Of a stretch of DNA of 64,000 nt, positions 42,601 through 49,920 are shown one piece after another (position 1 is the first letter of the stretch; every line of letters starts with the position of its first letter). The notes under the pieces are model-generated. The model was not told the origin of the DNA. It searched no databases and was given only the letters and a program-made list of their open reading frames with translations. The stretch is from a bacterium (lineage in GTDB: Bacteria; Oederibacteriota; CAKKQC01), in contig CAKKQC010000008.1 of NCBI GenBank assembly GCA_919901855.1, positions 27,616-91,615 of the forward strand, written 5' to 3'. A program made the position numbers and the translations under genes.

Positions 42601-45575
42601 GTCATCCGGATCGCCGCCGCGGTCACTCCCGTCGCGACGACATCACCCGTGTTCGTCACGGTCAGCGCGACCAGGAACTTCTGCGTCACGTTCCGCGGGG
42701 AGGGCCAAGCCGTCAGCGATGCGGCGAGAACGGCCGGCCACTGGATCGCGGTTACGACCGCGACCGGACACGCGGTGCCGGTGGCCGTGAGCGTGAACTC
42801 GACCCACCCCTTGGCCGTGCACGACCAGGTCCAGGCGAATGTCTGGACGCCGCCGGGCGGGAGGAGCGCGGGGCCGGGCGGACTCGGGCCGGACACGAGG
42901 ACGACGACAGAGGGGTCGGGACCCGGAGTGCATCCGGGCGCGACGGAAACCGGCGCCGCGCCGTTGTTGGTCGCGGTCAGCGTGACCGTGATCACGGATC
43001 CCGGCGGCGCGCCCCGCGGCGCCGATCCTGCGAGCCGAAGTGAGTCCGCGCCGTTGACCGTGACCACGGCCGCTTCCGACAGTCGCGGGGGGGTCCCCGT
43101 GCCATACCAAGCCGCCGCCCGGTTGGCCACAGTGGCGCCCCCGGTCAGCGTCGAGGAGACCTTTACGCGGAACTCGAGCCAGGCCGACTTGCCCGGCGCG
43201 ATCCGGTCCACGACCCACTTGAGGACGAGCGGCCCGGCGGTGCCGTCGGCCGGCTCCCCCGGGGTCCATGGCCCCGCGGCGGCGGTGGCCCACATGGACG
43301 AGACGAGTTGAGGCGTGCCCAGCCCGTCGGTCTGCGCCCAGAACCGCGTCCCCGGAGCGCGGTACCGGGTGCCGTTCGGCAGGGTGTCCAGGAGAACGAG
43401 GTTCAGCGCGGTCGACAGCCCGATTTTGCTCCACGACACCGTGTAGGTCAGCACGCCGCCGGCGCAGACGGGCGAGGGATCCACACGCTTGTGCAGAGCC
43501 AGCCCCTGCGATCCCGTAATCGTGAGGCTGAACTGCATCCCGGTCAGCCCGGTCGCGCTCACGGAGAAGACGACGAGATGGTTTCCCTCGACGGACGAGA
43601 GCATCGCCGTGCACGAGAAGGCCGCGGGACAGCCCGTGGTCTTTCCCCACGCCGGCGCGAGACTGGCCCCCGGGCCGGGCCACGCGACCAGCCTGCCCGA
43701 CACGGGCACGTTCCGGATCGGGTTCCCCGAGGCGTCACGAACCACGACGGTGACGGCCGACTTCGAGCCCGCCTCCTGCGGGTTGGGCGACGCCGTCGCC
43801 TCGATGGTCGCCGGGATTCCGACCGCGGGCCGGTAGGCGGGGAGGGGGATCTGGGTGACCGTCCCGCCGTTGTCCATGAACTTCGCCGTCGGCACGAACA
43901 GCGTCGCCGAGAACTCGAGCTGGGCGCAGTAGTCGACCGAGTACAGGGCCAGCCGGCTCGTGATCGGATTCGCCGCCATCGGCACCGTGTCCTTCGTGGT
44001 CCCCGGCCCCATGATCTCGACCACGGCGCCCGTGATCGTGACGGCATCCCGGTCGTCCGCGAGGACCGTAAACGTCACGGTCCCGGGCGTGGCCGGGGTG
44101 AAGACGTGCCGGGCCACCGGGTTCGTCCCCGACGCGTCCGAGAGGATCGTCTTCGAGTCGCGCAGGCACACGCTCGCGGCGTACCAGGGCTTCGTCGCGA
44201 TCCCGCCCAGCGCCTGGTACGCGTTCACGCGCCCGTACCCCATGTGCATCTCCCAGCCGTCGGCGTTGTACGGCGCGGCGCCGGGCGCCGGCACCTTGTC
44301 GGCGGTCCGCGTTAGCCGGCGGTAGACGGTCTCGGGCGCCCAGTCCGGGTTCTGCCCGAGGACGAGCGTCGCGACGCCGGCCGCGTTCGGCGACGCCATC
44401 GAGGTCCCGCCCTCGTCGAGATAGCCGCCGTTGAACCAGGTGCTGATCACGCGCAGGGGCCACATCCCCTCGCCGGTCGCCACGACGTCGAGCTGGGGAC
44501 CGTAGTTCGAGTAATACGCGAGGGTGTCGGTCCGCTCCACGGATCCGACCGCGATGCACTCGGGGTACCACGCGGGATAGCTGACGGCCATCTGGCCGTT
44601 GTTCCCGCTCGCCGCCACGAGCACGATCCCCTCGGCCGCCAGCGCGCGGAGCATGGCCTGCTCGGCGCTGGACCCGCTCGCACTCCCGAGGCTCATGTTA
44701 ACGACGTTCGCCCCGTTCTGCCGGGCGAAGTCGAGTCCCTGCACGACCGCCCACGTCGTGCCCCAACCGGAGCCGGTCAGCACCTTGACCGGCATGATCT
44801 TGGGCTCCCACGTCATCCCCGCCACGCCGAGGCCGTTGTTGGCGGCCGCCCCCATGATCCCGCCCACGTGCGTCCCGTGCCCGTTGTCGTCCATCGGATC
44901 GTTGTCGTTGTTGGCGAAGTCCCAGCCCACGATCCGGCCCCCGGCGAATGCCGGCCCCGGCCCCGTCGGCGTCACAAGGATCCGCGTGGCCCCGCCGCCG
45001 AGCTGGAAGTCCTCGTGGTCGTACCTGACCCCGGTATCCACGTCGGCCATGATCTGGTCGGCCGTCCCCTTCGACCCCACGAGGTCAGGGTCGTTCCAGG
45101 CGCGGTCCGCTTCCATATTGACGAGCGAGAATTGCCCGTACCCGGGCGCGGCAGCCTGCTGGTAGTAGGGATCGTTCGGCACGGGGTAGACGAACTGCCG
45201 GACGTAGACGTTGGGCTCGGCCCATTCGATGTCCGGATCCACGGCGAGCCGGTCGAGCGCGCGCGCCAGCGCCTGGCCGTTCCCCACCGTCACCAGGTGG
45301 GCGCCGATTCGGTCGATCCGCCCCCCGGGGGTGAGTCCGTGCCGGGCAAAAGCAGCCTCCCGGCCGGCCGGTGTGACCCGGTCTCCGAACTTGAGGATGA
45401 TCTGGCCCGGCACCACGGGCGTCCGCGCGCCCTGCCAGGTCATCTCCTCGGAGCCGGGAGGCCGGCCTGCGGCCCAAACGGTCGCAGAAGAGCCGGCGAT
45501 TGGAGACGCAGCCCCGGACGCTCCCAACCCCAGCACCGCCACGGCCACGGAGAGGCGACATGGACCCCAGGTCAT
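30612..45575 (-). CDS. Giant secreted subtilisin-like protein with propellers, CARDB/DUF11 repeats and FlgD-like C-terminus
   Basis: 4987 residues. The ATG at 45575 gives a hydrophobic N-terminal signal (LSVAVAVLGLGASGAASP); the frame runs on upstream but would overlap the divergent gene. Order: I9-like propeptide (about 55-128), S8 protease (about 150-440; D180 in DTG, H233 in GHGTHVGG, N325 in SGNNG, S392 in GTSMASP), Ig-like region, one DUF11-like and five CARDB-type repeats, three seven-bladed SBBP-type propellers each followed by a CARDB repeat, a globular module near 36.89-36.23 kb resembling a class I amidotransferase fold (ILFYGPDAGG, FDAIVFGD), three DUF11-like repeats, twelve CARDB-type repeats, and a FlgD-like Ig domain ending GKIQVKP. 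Probably an exported cell-surface protease or adhesin; the protease triad looks intact. Substrate unknown. Confidence 0.9.
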   Translation of the reverse strand: MTWGPCRLSVAVAVLGLGASGAASPIAGSSATVWAAGRPPGSEEMTWQGARTPVVPGQIILKFGDRVTPAGREAAFARHGLTPGGRIDRIGAHLVTVGNGQALARALDRLAVDPDIEWAEPNVYVRQFVYPVPNDPYYQQAAAPGYGQFSLVNMEADRAWNDPDLVGSKGTADQIMADVDTGVRYDHEDFQLGGGATRILVTPTGPGPAFAGGRIVGWDFANNDNDPMDDNGHGTHVGGIMGAAANNGLGVAGMTWEPKIMPVKVLTGSGWGTTWAVVQGLDFARQNGANVVNMSLGSASGSSAEQAMLRALAAEGIVLVAASGNNGQMAVSYPAWYPECIAVGSVERTDTLAYYSNYGPQLDVVATGEGMWPLRVISTWFNGGYLDEGGTSMASPNAAGVATLVLGQNPDWAPETVYRRLTRTADKVPAPGAAPYNADGWEMHMGYGRVNAYQALGGIATKPWYAASVCLRDSKTILSDASGTNPVARHVFTPATPGTVTFTVLADDRDAVTITGAVVEIMGPGTTKDTVPMAANPITSRLALYSVDYCAQLEFSATLFVPTAKFMDNGGTVTQIPLPAYRPAVGIPATIEATASPNPQEAGSKSAVTVVVRDASGNPIRNVPVSGRLVAWPGPGASLAPAWGKTTGCPAAFSCTAMLSSVEGNHLVVFSVSATGLTGMQFSLTITGSQGLALHKRVDPSPVCAGGVLTYTVSWSKIGLSTALNLVLLDTLPNGTRYRAPGTRFWAQTDGLGTPQLVSSMWATAAAGPWTPGEPADGTAGPLVLKWVVDRIAPGKSAWLEFRVKVSSTLTGGATVANRAAAWYGTGTPPRLSEAAVVTVNGADSLRLAGSAPRGAPPGSVITVTLTATNNGAAPVSVAPGCTPGPDPSVVVLVSGPSPPGPALLPPGGVQTFAWTWSCTAKGWVEFTLTATGTACPVAVVTAIQWPAVLAASLTAWPSPRNVTQKFLVALTVTNTGDVVATGVTAAAIRMTGPGVAALTAGPTPAMPVSLLGGTSVTFTWTYTAVAAGPVVFSTTVTATDPAFGSSLRAGPVVSNVELIQTPAALAGSPATASPDPVCVGGVVSVVLTVTNTGGATLGAVTGSPNLRVEGTGAAVRLTNPASIPALAGGASANLTWTYSPTAPGTLKFTATITALDANSSATVSTGPRSSNPITVPASGAFAVALAVPPACTAGQWITIALTVTNSGGAAAGNVVPALQFNAGEGLLTWESGPVPAPPVALGAGAAQTFVWTYSVAGTGSVNVTGTATGQHAVSGCSFAASATSSFGALSGAALTAALSFVPSPVEVGYQFTALLLVTNSGDADATGVLPSIGFDAGAALAGYASGPVPAGPVTIAAGKAQTFVWTYNALATGTVAMAGTATGTDLLSGGPVAAGDSGSVTIVPPSVACPSSEQWTRTYAGTPALGWAGARDVAYDSLKNVIVVGDTDPGDWEIRKFTSAGVLVWERTYDSPASGVDIAYGVAVDSGDNIVVCGIEDRPDLVQGGDWRIRKYDSGGTLLWSVSYASPGWQDDVAYDVAVEGADNVVVAGMETRYDLGTETNWLTRKYDSAGALLWSVSYTSEPTGFSFDTAYAVAVDGSGNSVVAGEYFDPVGFSSNALVLKYDSSGTLLWSRTYDGPLGQGDAGFGVAVDPSQNVIVAGYEIGPSFNAVWRVCKYDGAGQTIWTKAYAVPGQDVLAYSAASDAYGNVIVLGIEDRADLGQDWNWRVRKYDPGGNLVWEDTYDSPAHDTDDAWGVATAPGGVFALAGTSWDIAATDLVVRQYGPGPSLSAAGSVAPSSVNVGVPAVVTLTVSNTGCDTLSGVTPAIVVAPGAGLVSLSSGPVPASVGFMAPGASATFTWTYDTIAAGTATFTMTASGIDVVTAAGLQASATAVLTIGTPPPPGACGPPAIIWSRTYNNVVNGDDDVEAVAMDAAGNVIVGGREQYAGPSFGWLLRKFDANGNVQWTQTYRNAYAAHDFLHAVAVNPLTAAVVAVGMEEVSAGNFNWMIRKYDSAGIFGWAATYTSPGTVADSPQGVAVDASGNVYAVGHETRAGQSNNWLIRKYTSAGGLVWSVSYNGAANGADIAWAVAVDPAGNPVVAGQETVAGQGMNWLVRKYDTGGNVLWNAGYNGAANGDDVARGVACDPSGSVYVAGYLTVTGQGTNWIMRKYAPGGALLWTVTYNGAANGADEAYAVCVDGAGDAVVAGMENVTGQLTNWLMRMYGPGGTLAWSVTYNNPSSADDALYGCAVSPDGLTVAAGGMEWRNDILQAPNWLVRKYVTVAAAHLAGSAAVTPSTATAGDPVEVVLTVTNTGCDTLTGVTPAIVVAPGAALVSLSSGPVPASIASLAPGSSASFTWTYSTLAAGTTVFTLTASGTDTGGGGPVAASGTAQLQIFPPAPPSCAPVLSWSRTFNDPVNGTEVVSGVAMDGAGNAVIAGWDQYAGPSFQWRVRRYDPDGNLQWDRTYKNAAARYDFPYAVAIDAANGDAVVAGREEVSPADYNWMIRRYDLAGNLVWSRTYSSAGVASDESRGVAVDAGGNAWVAGWEAAGGQGLNVLLRKYSNTGALLWSGGYNGPASGSDEAWAVAVDSSGNPVVAGMETVTGQGFNWLVRKYDASGALLWSRTYNGPANGDDFACGVAVDGSGNAYVAGVETRTDVGQGRNWLVRKYDASGNLLWSQGYNGAANLADEADACAVDGNGDVVVGGMETVTGQGMNWLIRKYAAGGTLVWSVTHSSPGSTDDYVMACAVPADGHALIAAGTATRADLGQSQNWLIRRYVTMGLGVAASVSASVISVGEWSRVALTVTNTGCTDLVNVTPALAMGPGAALAAVLDGPTPPFAGSLAPGASATFAWTVSGSAAGTVHFTLTAVGVDTGLSGTVTGVAAADLVIQLPRKRILFYGPDAGGLAATTPGITITVWNEATWATKTTADFAAFDAIVFGDQPACHASATIWDAAIATRDVWSLAVTGNVILMGASPDAAGKSELVHQAVLFAAERGAPATGLYASLSCAYEGAAPVAVDLLAGLGDFTTAAIGATVCVDAAHKVADHPALAAIDDAYLSNWGCSTREGFLDWPAGYMPLAVALWGTVWTACDGTAGTPYLLASGVAPSCPTPVVHKTVSPDRYACGDSVLTYRVAWSNAGAATVYGLTLTDTLPAGLTVVAPSFGSWLGADWLGVPAVTASAWAASVAGPWTPGEPPDATAPPVILRWVVNRVAPGQSGWLEFRASVASAVPVATVIANRASATQAGDCRVYDTEEAAVYRGAVELTMTPSAWAVTAGAPVTYTIAFGNACLVTAANLALWDTLPPGTVFVAASDGGVFDGTKVDWSLPSLDPGMAGFVTLTVSVTGASAPVGPNVARLDYTDPPGTPLSGVTSNTVWVDVVWGLPVVHKSVEPPGEVCAGSILAYTLSWSNAGVATVLELVLLDTLPGGVAWIAPSVVYTAGADGWGTPAPAASAYAASAAGPWTAGEPPDGAGSPLVLRWIVDRVAPGATGSLQFQVRVSSTLSTGTVIANAALATMANGATTYATEAASSTVVTAGVLEVAAASTPRVSVGQWVTVCLTVTNTGGSAVDGIMPDVAAGPGAELVVPESGPSPPGPVTLAPGSATTFTWTFSASGAGLAGFTATASGSTCAGTAVLAATAASTTIQVPARLDATLIAWPASVCAGGSFLVTLTVTNTGEADATGVASEPLLETGGAAAPGSGPSPAFPVILPGGGAMTFTWTYAGTAPGVSALTATVTGADANSGAPLTTGPVQSGTVAVLAPGTLEAAASAPVAVSTGEWFQVTVTATNTGAAGVTGVVAALAAGPGAALLSAALGPEPPGPVTLAGLAAQTFVWSFTATGTGPVVFSATVAGVTCGSTALTATALVASTVQAPAALGATLTVLADGVCIGDTFLVTLTVTNAGEAAAAGVTPAIGGEPGVVFVAGPWPAPPAGVPGGGSVVFTWTLSGASPGAAGFTATVTGTDADSGAAIATGPLTAGPVTVRAPGVLVSAASAGLVVSAGQWLTVALTVTNEGGSDVRNVTPSIAVGPGAGLVAPESAPSGPLTLTAGGATTFAWTWSAAGAGLIRFTMTASGDTCEATVLLATGSVSATVQVPASLEAALRAFPSPRDTGQGFLVTLTVTNTGQAGATSVAPAMPFASGTGAAVLADGPFPSIPVPLAGGAAVTFTWTYVGTAPGWVDFTTTVTAADANAGWPLAAGPAASGSVLIQAPAALQASLACLSATVCAGGTVLVTLTVTNTGGAAASLVTTAAFRASGGGTASPVAGPFPAMPASLSGGASAVFTWTFSGASPGALTLSTTVSGADANTGGGLSTGPVPAAAIAVVLPPTLAVSASVPAAVVTGQWLTVGVTVTNTGGSALFGATPAIAAGPGAGLVVPVSAPSGPLTLAPGGATTFAWTWSASGTGSVTFTMTVAGAGACGPAQVSATTTTTVETPAGLQASLVAAPTRVSVGQAVRVTLTVTNTGGGSANLAAAPVQPDGPFVTWSSGPTPAFPAVLAGGASRTFTWVFQAAAPGGLDFTATLAGTDAVSGLPLSPGMLVSGTVLIQTPALLRAALAVYSTTVCTGTGILVTLTLTNTGQADAAGVATPAPAAIGAGAAAVAGPLPPFPAVVPGGTAMTFTWTFTGSTSGRAIWTVTPAGTDANSGAAVAAPAAAGPSWFLTSAAFGLSIGAPATVAIGQCFTAVLPVTNTGGSAATGVSPVLAVSPALGAVAGPTGPAPPGPVTLAPGDTVGFVWTFTATGPGVVTLTFTVTGVSACGPATASLVRSITVQAGPVLSASLVATPSVAGVDAVISVVMTVSNTGGMTVNGVSPTAIAVTGDGGVAWMSGPQPVGATILPGTCRAFTWTYRTMRGGTVTFRAGATGANAPLVAPVASNPVVIVEAGGSLVDGRIFPNPFHWRDALGGTLKFRHLPPFTEIRLYSTAAELIRRLTADVNGSAAWDGKNTRGAHVAAGVYFYVFEAPSGSREIGKIQVKP
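36858..41330 (-). repeat. Three tandem 1491-bp propeller-plus-CARDB units
   Basis: The first Trp codon of each propeller lies at 41330, 39839 and 38348 (minus-strand first base), giving two spacings of exactly 1491 bases (497 residues). Each unit holds seven repeats of about 50-56 residues (LxWSxTYN...AVAVDxxGNxVVAGxE...NWLxRKYD) plus one CARDB domain. Long nearly identical DNA blocks remain between units 1 and 2, for example around 40050-40140 versus 38550-38640. Confidence 0.85.
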
Positions 45576-45669
45576 GTCACCAGCATCATCGCACACCCCT
45601 CGCGGCCGTGCGCTGCCCCCGGGCCACCCACGGCAGGTCATTGGAGCATAATGGAGGCGGGGACAGGGA

Positions 45670-48600
45670 ATGACAGCCAGGACGGATTCCGGAGCGGGAC
45701 AGGGCAGGGGAGCGTGGCTGGCGCTGCTGGGCGTTGCGATGCTCGCGGCCTCCCCCGTCCGGGCGATCAAGGTCACGGCGGTCACGGTGGATCTCGAGCC
45801 CGGGGGCAGCGGGCCATGGACGATCGGCATCACGCCGGCCACCCCGATCCACACCGGCGACTGGATCCGGGTCAACCTCACGCTTGAGAACGACACGGGC
45901 CTGATCGGCAACTCCGTCGTGGACATGGGGAGCTCCTGTCCGCCCGTTCCCTACACGTGTCCACCGGGGCCGCCCACGAACACCCTGACCGCCTTCGATC
46001 CGTTCGACTGGGTGGCCAACAACGACGGCGCCTCGGGGCAGTGGCCGGGCCAGTACTGGGTCTGGCCGTACGCTCCCCCGCCGAGCGAGTCGTGCGGCTA
46101 CTTCCCGGGAAGCCCGTCGGCTCCGCTGAGCCTCGTGAGCGCCGACCCTATCATGACCTTCGCCTACAACGGCTACACGTACGCCCCGAACGCGGCGAAC
46201 GACACGGAGACGGTCTCGTGGGTCTTCCGGGCCGACCTCGCGGCCTGCGGCGTCGACCTCGACATCTACGCCATGGATCAGGACGACTTCACGGGCGGCT
46301 GGAGCCACGCCCCCACGGAGGGGAGCTGGCGGGACGCCGGATGCGCCCTGACGACTGACGGCTCGGCGCACAACGTACTGGCGGCCGCCTGGGGCGGCAC
46401 GCTCTGCCTGCTGCCTCCGGTCAGCGTGACCGCGGCCGTCGTCGTCACGAGCACGGGCACGCGGCCGGCCGGCGTCGCCTTCGTCGGCGACTCGGTCGAG
46501 ATCCGGGTGGACGCAACCAACGGCATCGCCTCGCCGGTCGTGGTCAACCCGGGGCAGGCCTGCCTCGGACTCGACGCGGCGCCCCTGACCGCCCCCTCCG
46601 TCTGCCCCGTCTCCATGGACGCGAAGGGCGGATGCCTCCCGGGCCGCACCGAGGCCGGCTCGCCCGTCCTCCCGGACACGATCCCCGTGGGGGCCACCCA
46701 CCGGTTCACGTGGACGGAGACGATCATGGGAGCGAACGTCTGCGGCGCGTTCGGCGGCTGCACGGCCGGCGGCGCGGGCTCGGGCGCGGCCTCCTGGACC
46801 GCCGTCGTCGCCTCGACCGCGACGACGGCCGCCCTCACGGTCCAGCGCGGGCCGATCGAGATCACGGCGACCGTGTGGGTGGACCCGGACGGGGCCGGGA
46901 TCGTCTACGGCGCGTCGCCTCTGGGCGTTATCGCGCCGGGGTCGAGCGAGGCAGGCCCCTTCTATTACATGGGTGCCGAGACGCTCGAGACCAGGTTCAC
47001 GTACCGGAACACCTCCGGGTACACGTTCGACATCACCCCCGCGATCATGCCGAGCAACGTCGCGACCGAGGTGGACCTGGTCGGAGGCCCGACCCCGGCC
47101 GGCGCCTTGACACTCGCACCAGGTGCGAGTGTCTCGGCCACGTGGACGTGGGCCAAGCGCCCCGGCGGCGGGCTCGACGGGTGCACAACCGCGACCTACG
47201 ACCTCGAGTTCACCTCCGCGGCGCGCGGGAACTGCCTGACCCAGTCCGTCCAGGCCAGGGACCTGCCGTTCCATCCGTACGACGTCTGCGCCGGCGGCTG
47301 CTCGCCGCCGGGGTCGCGGGCGCTGACCTTCGTCGTCCCCGCCAATGTCAACACGGGATCCGACTACCCCGTCGTCCTGCACGCGAGGAACACGGACAGC
47401 CGGCCGTTCGTGTTTGAATCCCCCCCGGGCGCGGTCTGGATTTCGTACACGCCGTCCCCGGGAACCGCGACCCCGGTGTCCTCCCCTCCCGTACCGCCCC
47501 CGCTCTACGCGTGGAACCCCGGTGAGACGAAGTCGTTCACCTGGACCTACCACGCCGACACGGACGGCGCGGTCCAGTACTGCGCCGGCATCGACTTCGC
47601 GGCGGGCTCGCCGCCATGCCATGGCGCCTGCCTCGAGACCCCCCCGTACTGCGGGTCGTCGTTCGGCTTCGTCCAGCAATCCACCCCGGGCGCCCTCGAG
47701 ATCACGAGCTTCGCGGCCTCATCCGCGGTCGCCGTCGCCGGCCTGGACGGGGCCTTCAACCTCCAGATGAACCTGAGGAACAACGGGGCCGACTGCCTCC
47801 GCGTCATCGGCTTCTGCTCGCTCGGTTACCCGGATGTCCAGCCGACGGGCAACGCGTGGGACGCAGCCTCGCCCCCCGCCCCGTCCGCGTCTCCCAACCC
47901 CGCGGTGCCCTTCATCATCCAGCCCGGCGCCACCCAGCTCGTGACCTGGTACATGACCGCAAACTGCCCCGACGCCACGTCGGGCGCGATCTCTTTCGCG
48001 TGCGGCTCATCCATGGTCAAGGCCGAGAGCATCGATTGCGTGACGAAGGCGGTCATCACCCCGTCCGTGGTCGCGGACTGGACCGGCCCCCCCCTGCCGC
48101 CGGTCCAGATGACCTCGGCTGCGTACCTGTCGGCGTCCATCTGGACGGACCAGGCCCAGTACTCGATGGGGCAGGTCGTCACCGTGTTCCTGAGCGTGTC
48201 GAACTCGGGCGGCAACGACGTGACTGCGCTCGGCATCACGATGACCCCGAACACGTTCGCGGGCGCCGCCGTCGTCGCCGTCGCGGGGCCGGTCCCCGCC
48301 GTGCCCGCGACGTACCCGGGGAGCGGCCAGTGCACGTCCCCCGAGCCGTATAACTCCCGCACGACCTTCGTCTGGAACTACACGGTCGCGGCCGCGGGGT
48401 TCGTCAGTTTCACCGCCAAGGCGGTGGGCACGGATGGCATCTCCGGGCTCGACGTCGGGACGACCGCCACGACATCCAAGGCCGGACTCAGCACCGGCTC
48501 GGGACTCGAGTGCGCGATCCTGGCCCCGCCCGTGGACGTGGTCACGATGACGGCCACGTGCGCCGGCTGTCCGGCAGTCTCCAACTGCGATTCCACCACC

Positions 48601-49626
48601 GGGAACGGCTGTCTCGACATCGTAATGGCGGCGTCGAACCTGGGCGGCATCGACCTCGTGAACGCGACGGTGTCGCAGGGGACGGCGGTGCTCAAATCCT
48701 GCGCGCCCGGCTCGTGCGCCGCGCCGGGTGTCTTCCCCGCGACAGCCTGCCCCGCGCCCACGTGCGAGCCCGCGGAAGCGACCGTCCCCGGGACGATCCC
48801 GGCCGGATCGACGCGCAACTACACGTGGCGGTACGATCCGGCCGGTCTCGGGTGCGTGCGCGCGCTGGCCCAGGTGAGCGGCTTCGACGGGGCCACGGGG
48901 GCGCCCCTGCTCCAGAGCGCGTGGGGCCCGTGCGTCGAGATACTGCCCCGCTGGCCGGTCGAACTCACGCTGCTGTCCGCCCCGCCGCAGATCGCCCCCG
49001 GCCAGCGGTTCGAGATCCCGGTCCGCGCGTGCAACCCGGGGATGACCCCGGTGGCCCTCCAGGGCGGCCAGCCGGCCCTCCAGTTCTCGCTCGGGGGCGC
49101 GGCCGTCACCGACCAGTACGACACCGACCCGCCCCCCTCCGGCACCATCGCGGTCGGCGGGTGCCGGGACCTCGCCATCGGGGTGGTCGCGCGGCGGGAC
49201 GCGACGCCGGGCGTCGTCACCATCCGCGTCCCCCAGGGCTCGCAGTACGTGGCGATGGACGCAACGACCGGACTGCCCGTCACCGCCCTCGACGGGGGGG
49301 GCGCGCTGACCATCCGGGTCTCCGATCCCCGGAGCCGCCTCTTCGTCACGGGAGAGCATCCCGTCCATATCCTCCGCGATCCCGCGCTCCTCGAGTACGT
49401 GCTCGCGGACGCCGGCCGGGGCAACGGCCGGCTGACCCTCAGGATCTACACCCTGACGGGCGAAATGGTCCGCTCGCTCGTCGACAAACCCGCGGTCATC
49501 GAGGATTGCGTGGTGCCCTGGGACGGCCGGAATGCCGCCGGCCAGCTCTGCGCCGGCGGCGTCTACCTCGCCAGGCTGGAGGCCCCCGGCTTCTCCACCA
49601 CCGCCAAGGTCGCGATAGTCAAGTAG
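45670..49626 (+). CDS. Large secreted protein with Ig/CARDB-like domains and FlgD-like C-terminus
   Basis: 1318 residues, divergent from the giant protease gene. An N-terminal signal (WLALLGVAMLAASPVRA) is followed by a Cys-containing exported region with repeated Ig/CARDB-like units (VTVFLSVSNSGGND, FNLQMNLRNNGADC, FTWTYHADTDGAV). Residues about 1225-1318 are a FlgD-like Ig domain (LTLRIYTLTGEMVRSLVD, VPWDGRNAAGQLCAGGVYLARLE) ending KVAIVK, like the kelch and giant proteins. No enzyme motif was recognised. GGAGG lies about 12 bases before the ATG, and a CATAAT -10-like hexamer at 45647-45652. Confidence 0.85.
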   Translation: MTARTDSGAGQGRGAWLALLGVAMLAASPVRAIKVTAVTVDLEPGGSGPWTIGITPATPIHTGDWIRVNLTLENDTGLIGNSVVDMGSSCPPVPYTCPPGPPTNTLTAFDPFDWVANNDGASGQWPGQYWVWPYAPPPSESCGYFPGSPSAPLSLVSADPIMTFAYNGYTYAPNAANDTETVSWVFRADLAACGVDLDIYAMDQDDFTGGWSHAPTEGSWRDAGCALTTDGSAHNVLAAAWGGTLCLLPPVSVTAAVVVTSTGTRPAGVAFVGDSVEIRVDATNGIASPVVVNPGQACLGLDAAPLTAPSVCPVSMDAKGGCLPGRTEAGSPVLPDTIPVGATHRFTWTETIMGANVCGAFGGCTAGGAGSGAASWTAVVASTATTAALTVQRGPIEITATVWVDPDGAGIVYGASPLGVIAPGSSEAGPFYYMGAETLETRFTYRNTSGYTFDITPAIMPSNVATEVDLVGGPTPAGALTLAPGASVSATWTWAKRPGGGLDGCTTATYDLEFTSAARGNCLTQSVQARDLPFHPYDVCAGGCSPPGSRALTFVVPANVNTGSDYPVVLHARNTDSRPFVFESPPGAVWISYTPSPGTATPVSSPPVPPPLYAWNPGETKSFTWTYHADTDGAVQYCAGIDFAAGSPPCHGACLETPPYCGSSFGFVQQSTPGALEITSFAASSAVAVAGLDGAFNLQMNLRNNGADCLRVIGFCSLGYPDVQPTGNAWDAASPPAPSASPNPAVPFIIQPGATQLVTWYMTANCPDATSGAISFACGSSMVKAESIDCVTKAVITPSVVADWTGPPLPPVQMTSAAYLSASIWTDQAQYSMGQVVTVFLSVSNSGGNDVTALGITMTPNTFAGAAVVAVAGPVPAVPATYPGSGQCTSPEPYNSRTTFVWNYTVAAAGFVSFTAKAVGTDGISGLDVGTTATTSKAGLSTGSGLECAILAPPVDVVTMTATCAGCPAVSNCDSTTGNGCLDIVMAASNLGGIDLVNATVSQGTAVLKSCAPGSCAAPGVFPATACPAPTCEPAEATVPGTIPAGSTRNYTWRYDPAGLGCVRALAQVSGFDGATGAPLLQSAWGPCVEILPRWPVELTLLSAPPQIAPGQRFEIPVRACNPGMTPVALQGGQPALQFSLGGAAVTDQYDTDPPPSGTIAVGGCRDLAIGVVARRDATPGVVTIRVPQGSQYVAMDATTGLPVTALDGGGALTIRVSDPRSRLFVTGEHPVHILRDPALLEYVLADAGRGNGRLTLRIYTLTGEMVRSLVDKPAVIEDCVVPWDGRNAAGQLCAGGVYLARLEAPGFSTTAKVAIVK
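47109..47133. repeat. 25-bp palindrome inside coding sequence
   Basis: Two 12-base arms (GACACTCGCACC and its complement) flank a single base. It encodes part of LTLAPGASVSA. A stem this long is unusual within a gene and may be chance, a recombination relic or an mRNA hairpin. Confidence 0.7.
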
Positions 49627-49627
49627 C

Positions 49628-49651
49628 TCCCGCCCTGCATTCGGGGCGGGA
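49628..49651 (+). terminator. Terminator of the 1318-residue protein gene
   Basis: TCCCGCCC and GGGCGGGA arms with an 8-base loop start one base after the stop codon; no T-tract. The rest of 49652-49907 shows no gene I can support. Confidence 0.55.
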
Positions 49652-49907
49652 AGTGGATCTGGGTCTCGGCGGAGCTCGGAGGCCGATCCGACATCGCGGC
49701 GCGGGCCGGTCGCGGCCGGACGACATGGGCCACCGCGCGAGCAGGGATCGCCCATCGGCGTTCGGACGCGACTGCCTTCGGAACGCGCCAGCGATGGAGG
49801 AAGCTCCACTAGAGCTAGGCCGACGGCAGCGAGGCGAGATCTCACATGACCGCCGAGCGGTCCGCAGAGACCCAGATCCACGTCCCGCCCGCAGTCACGC
49901 GAGGCGC

Positions 49908-49913
49908 TATAAT
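49908..49913 (+). promoter_or_regulatory. -10 element of M42 peptidase gene
   Basis: A perfect TATAAT followed by seven C residues and then the ATG; no ribosome binding site and no clear -35. This spacing places transcription start at or one base before the start codon. Confidence 0.55.
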
Positions 49914-49920
49914 CCCCCCC

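Noticed and set aside
45576..45926. Longer N-terminus for the giant protease
   Set aside because: It would overlap the first 257 bases of the divergent 1318-residue protein gene and place residues before the signal peptide.
49846..49920. 25-codon N-terminal extension of the M42 peptidase
   Set aside because: It runs through a perfect TATAAT element, and the family N-terminus starts at 49921.
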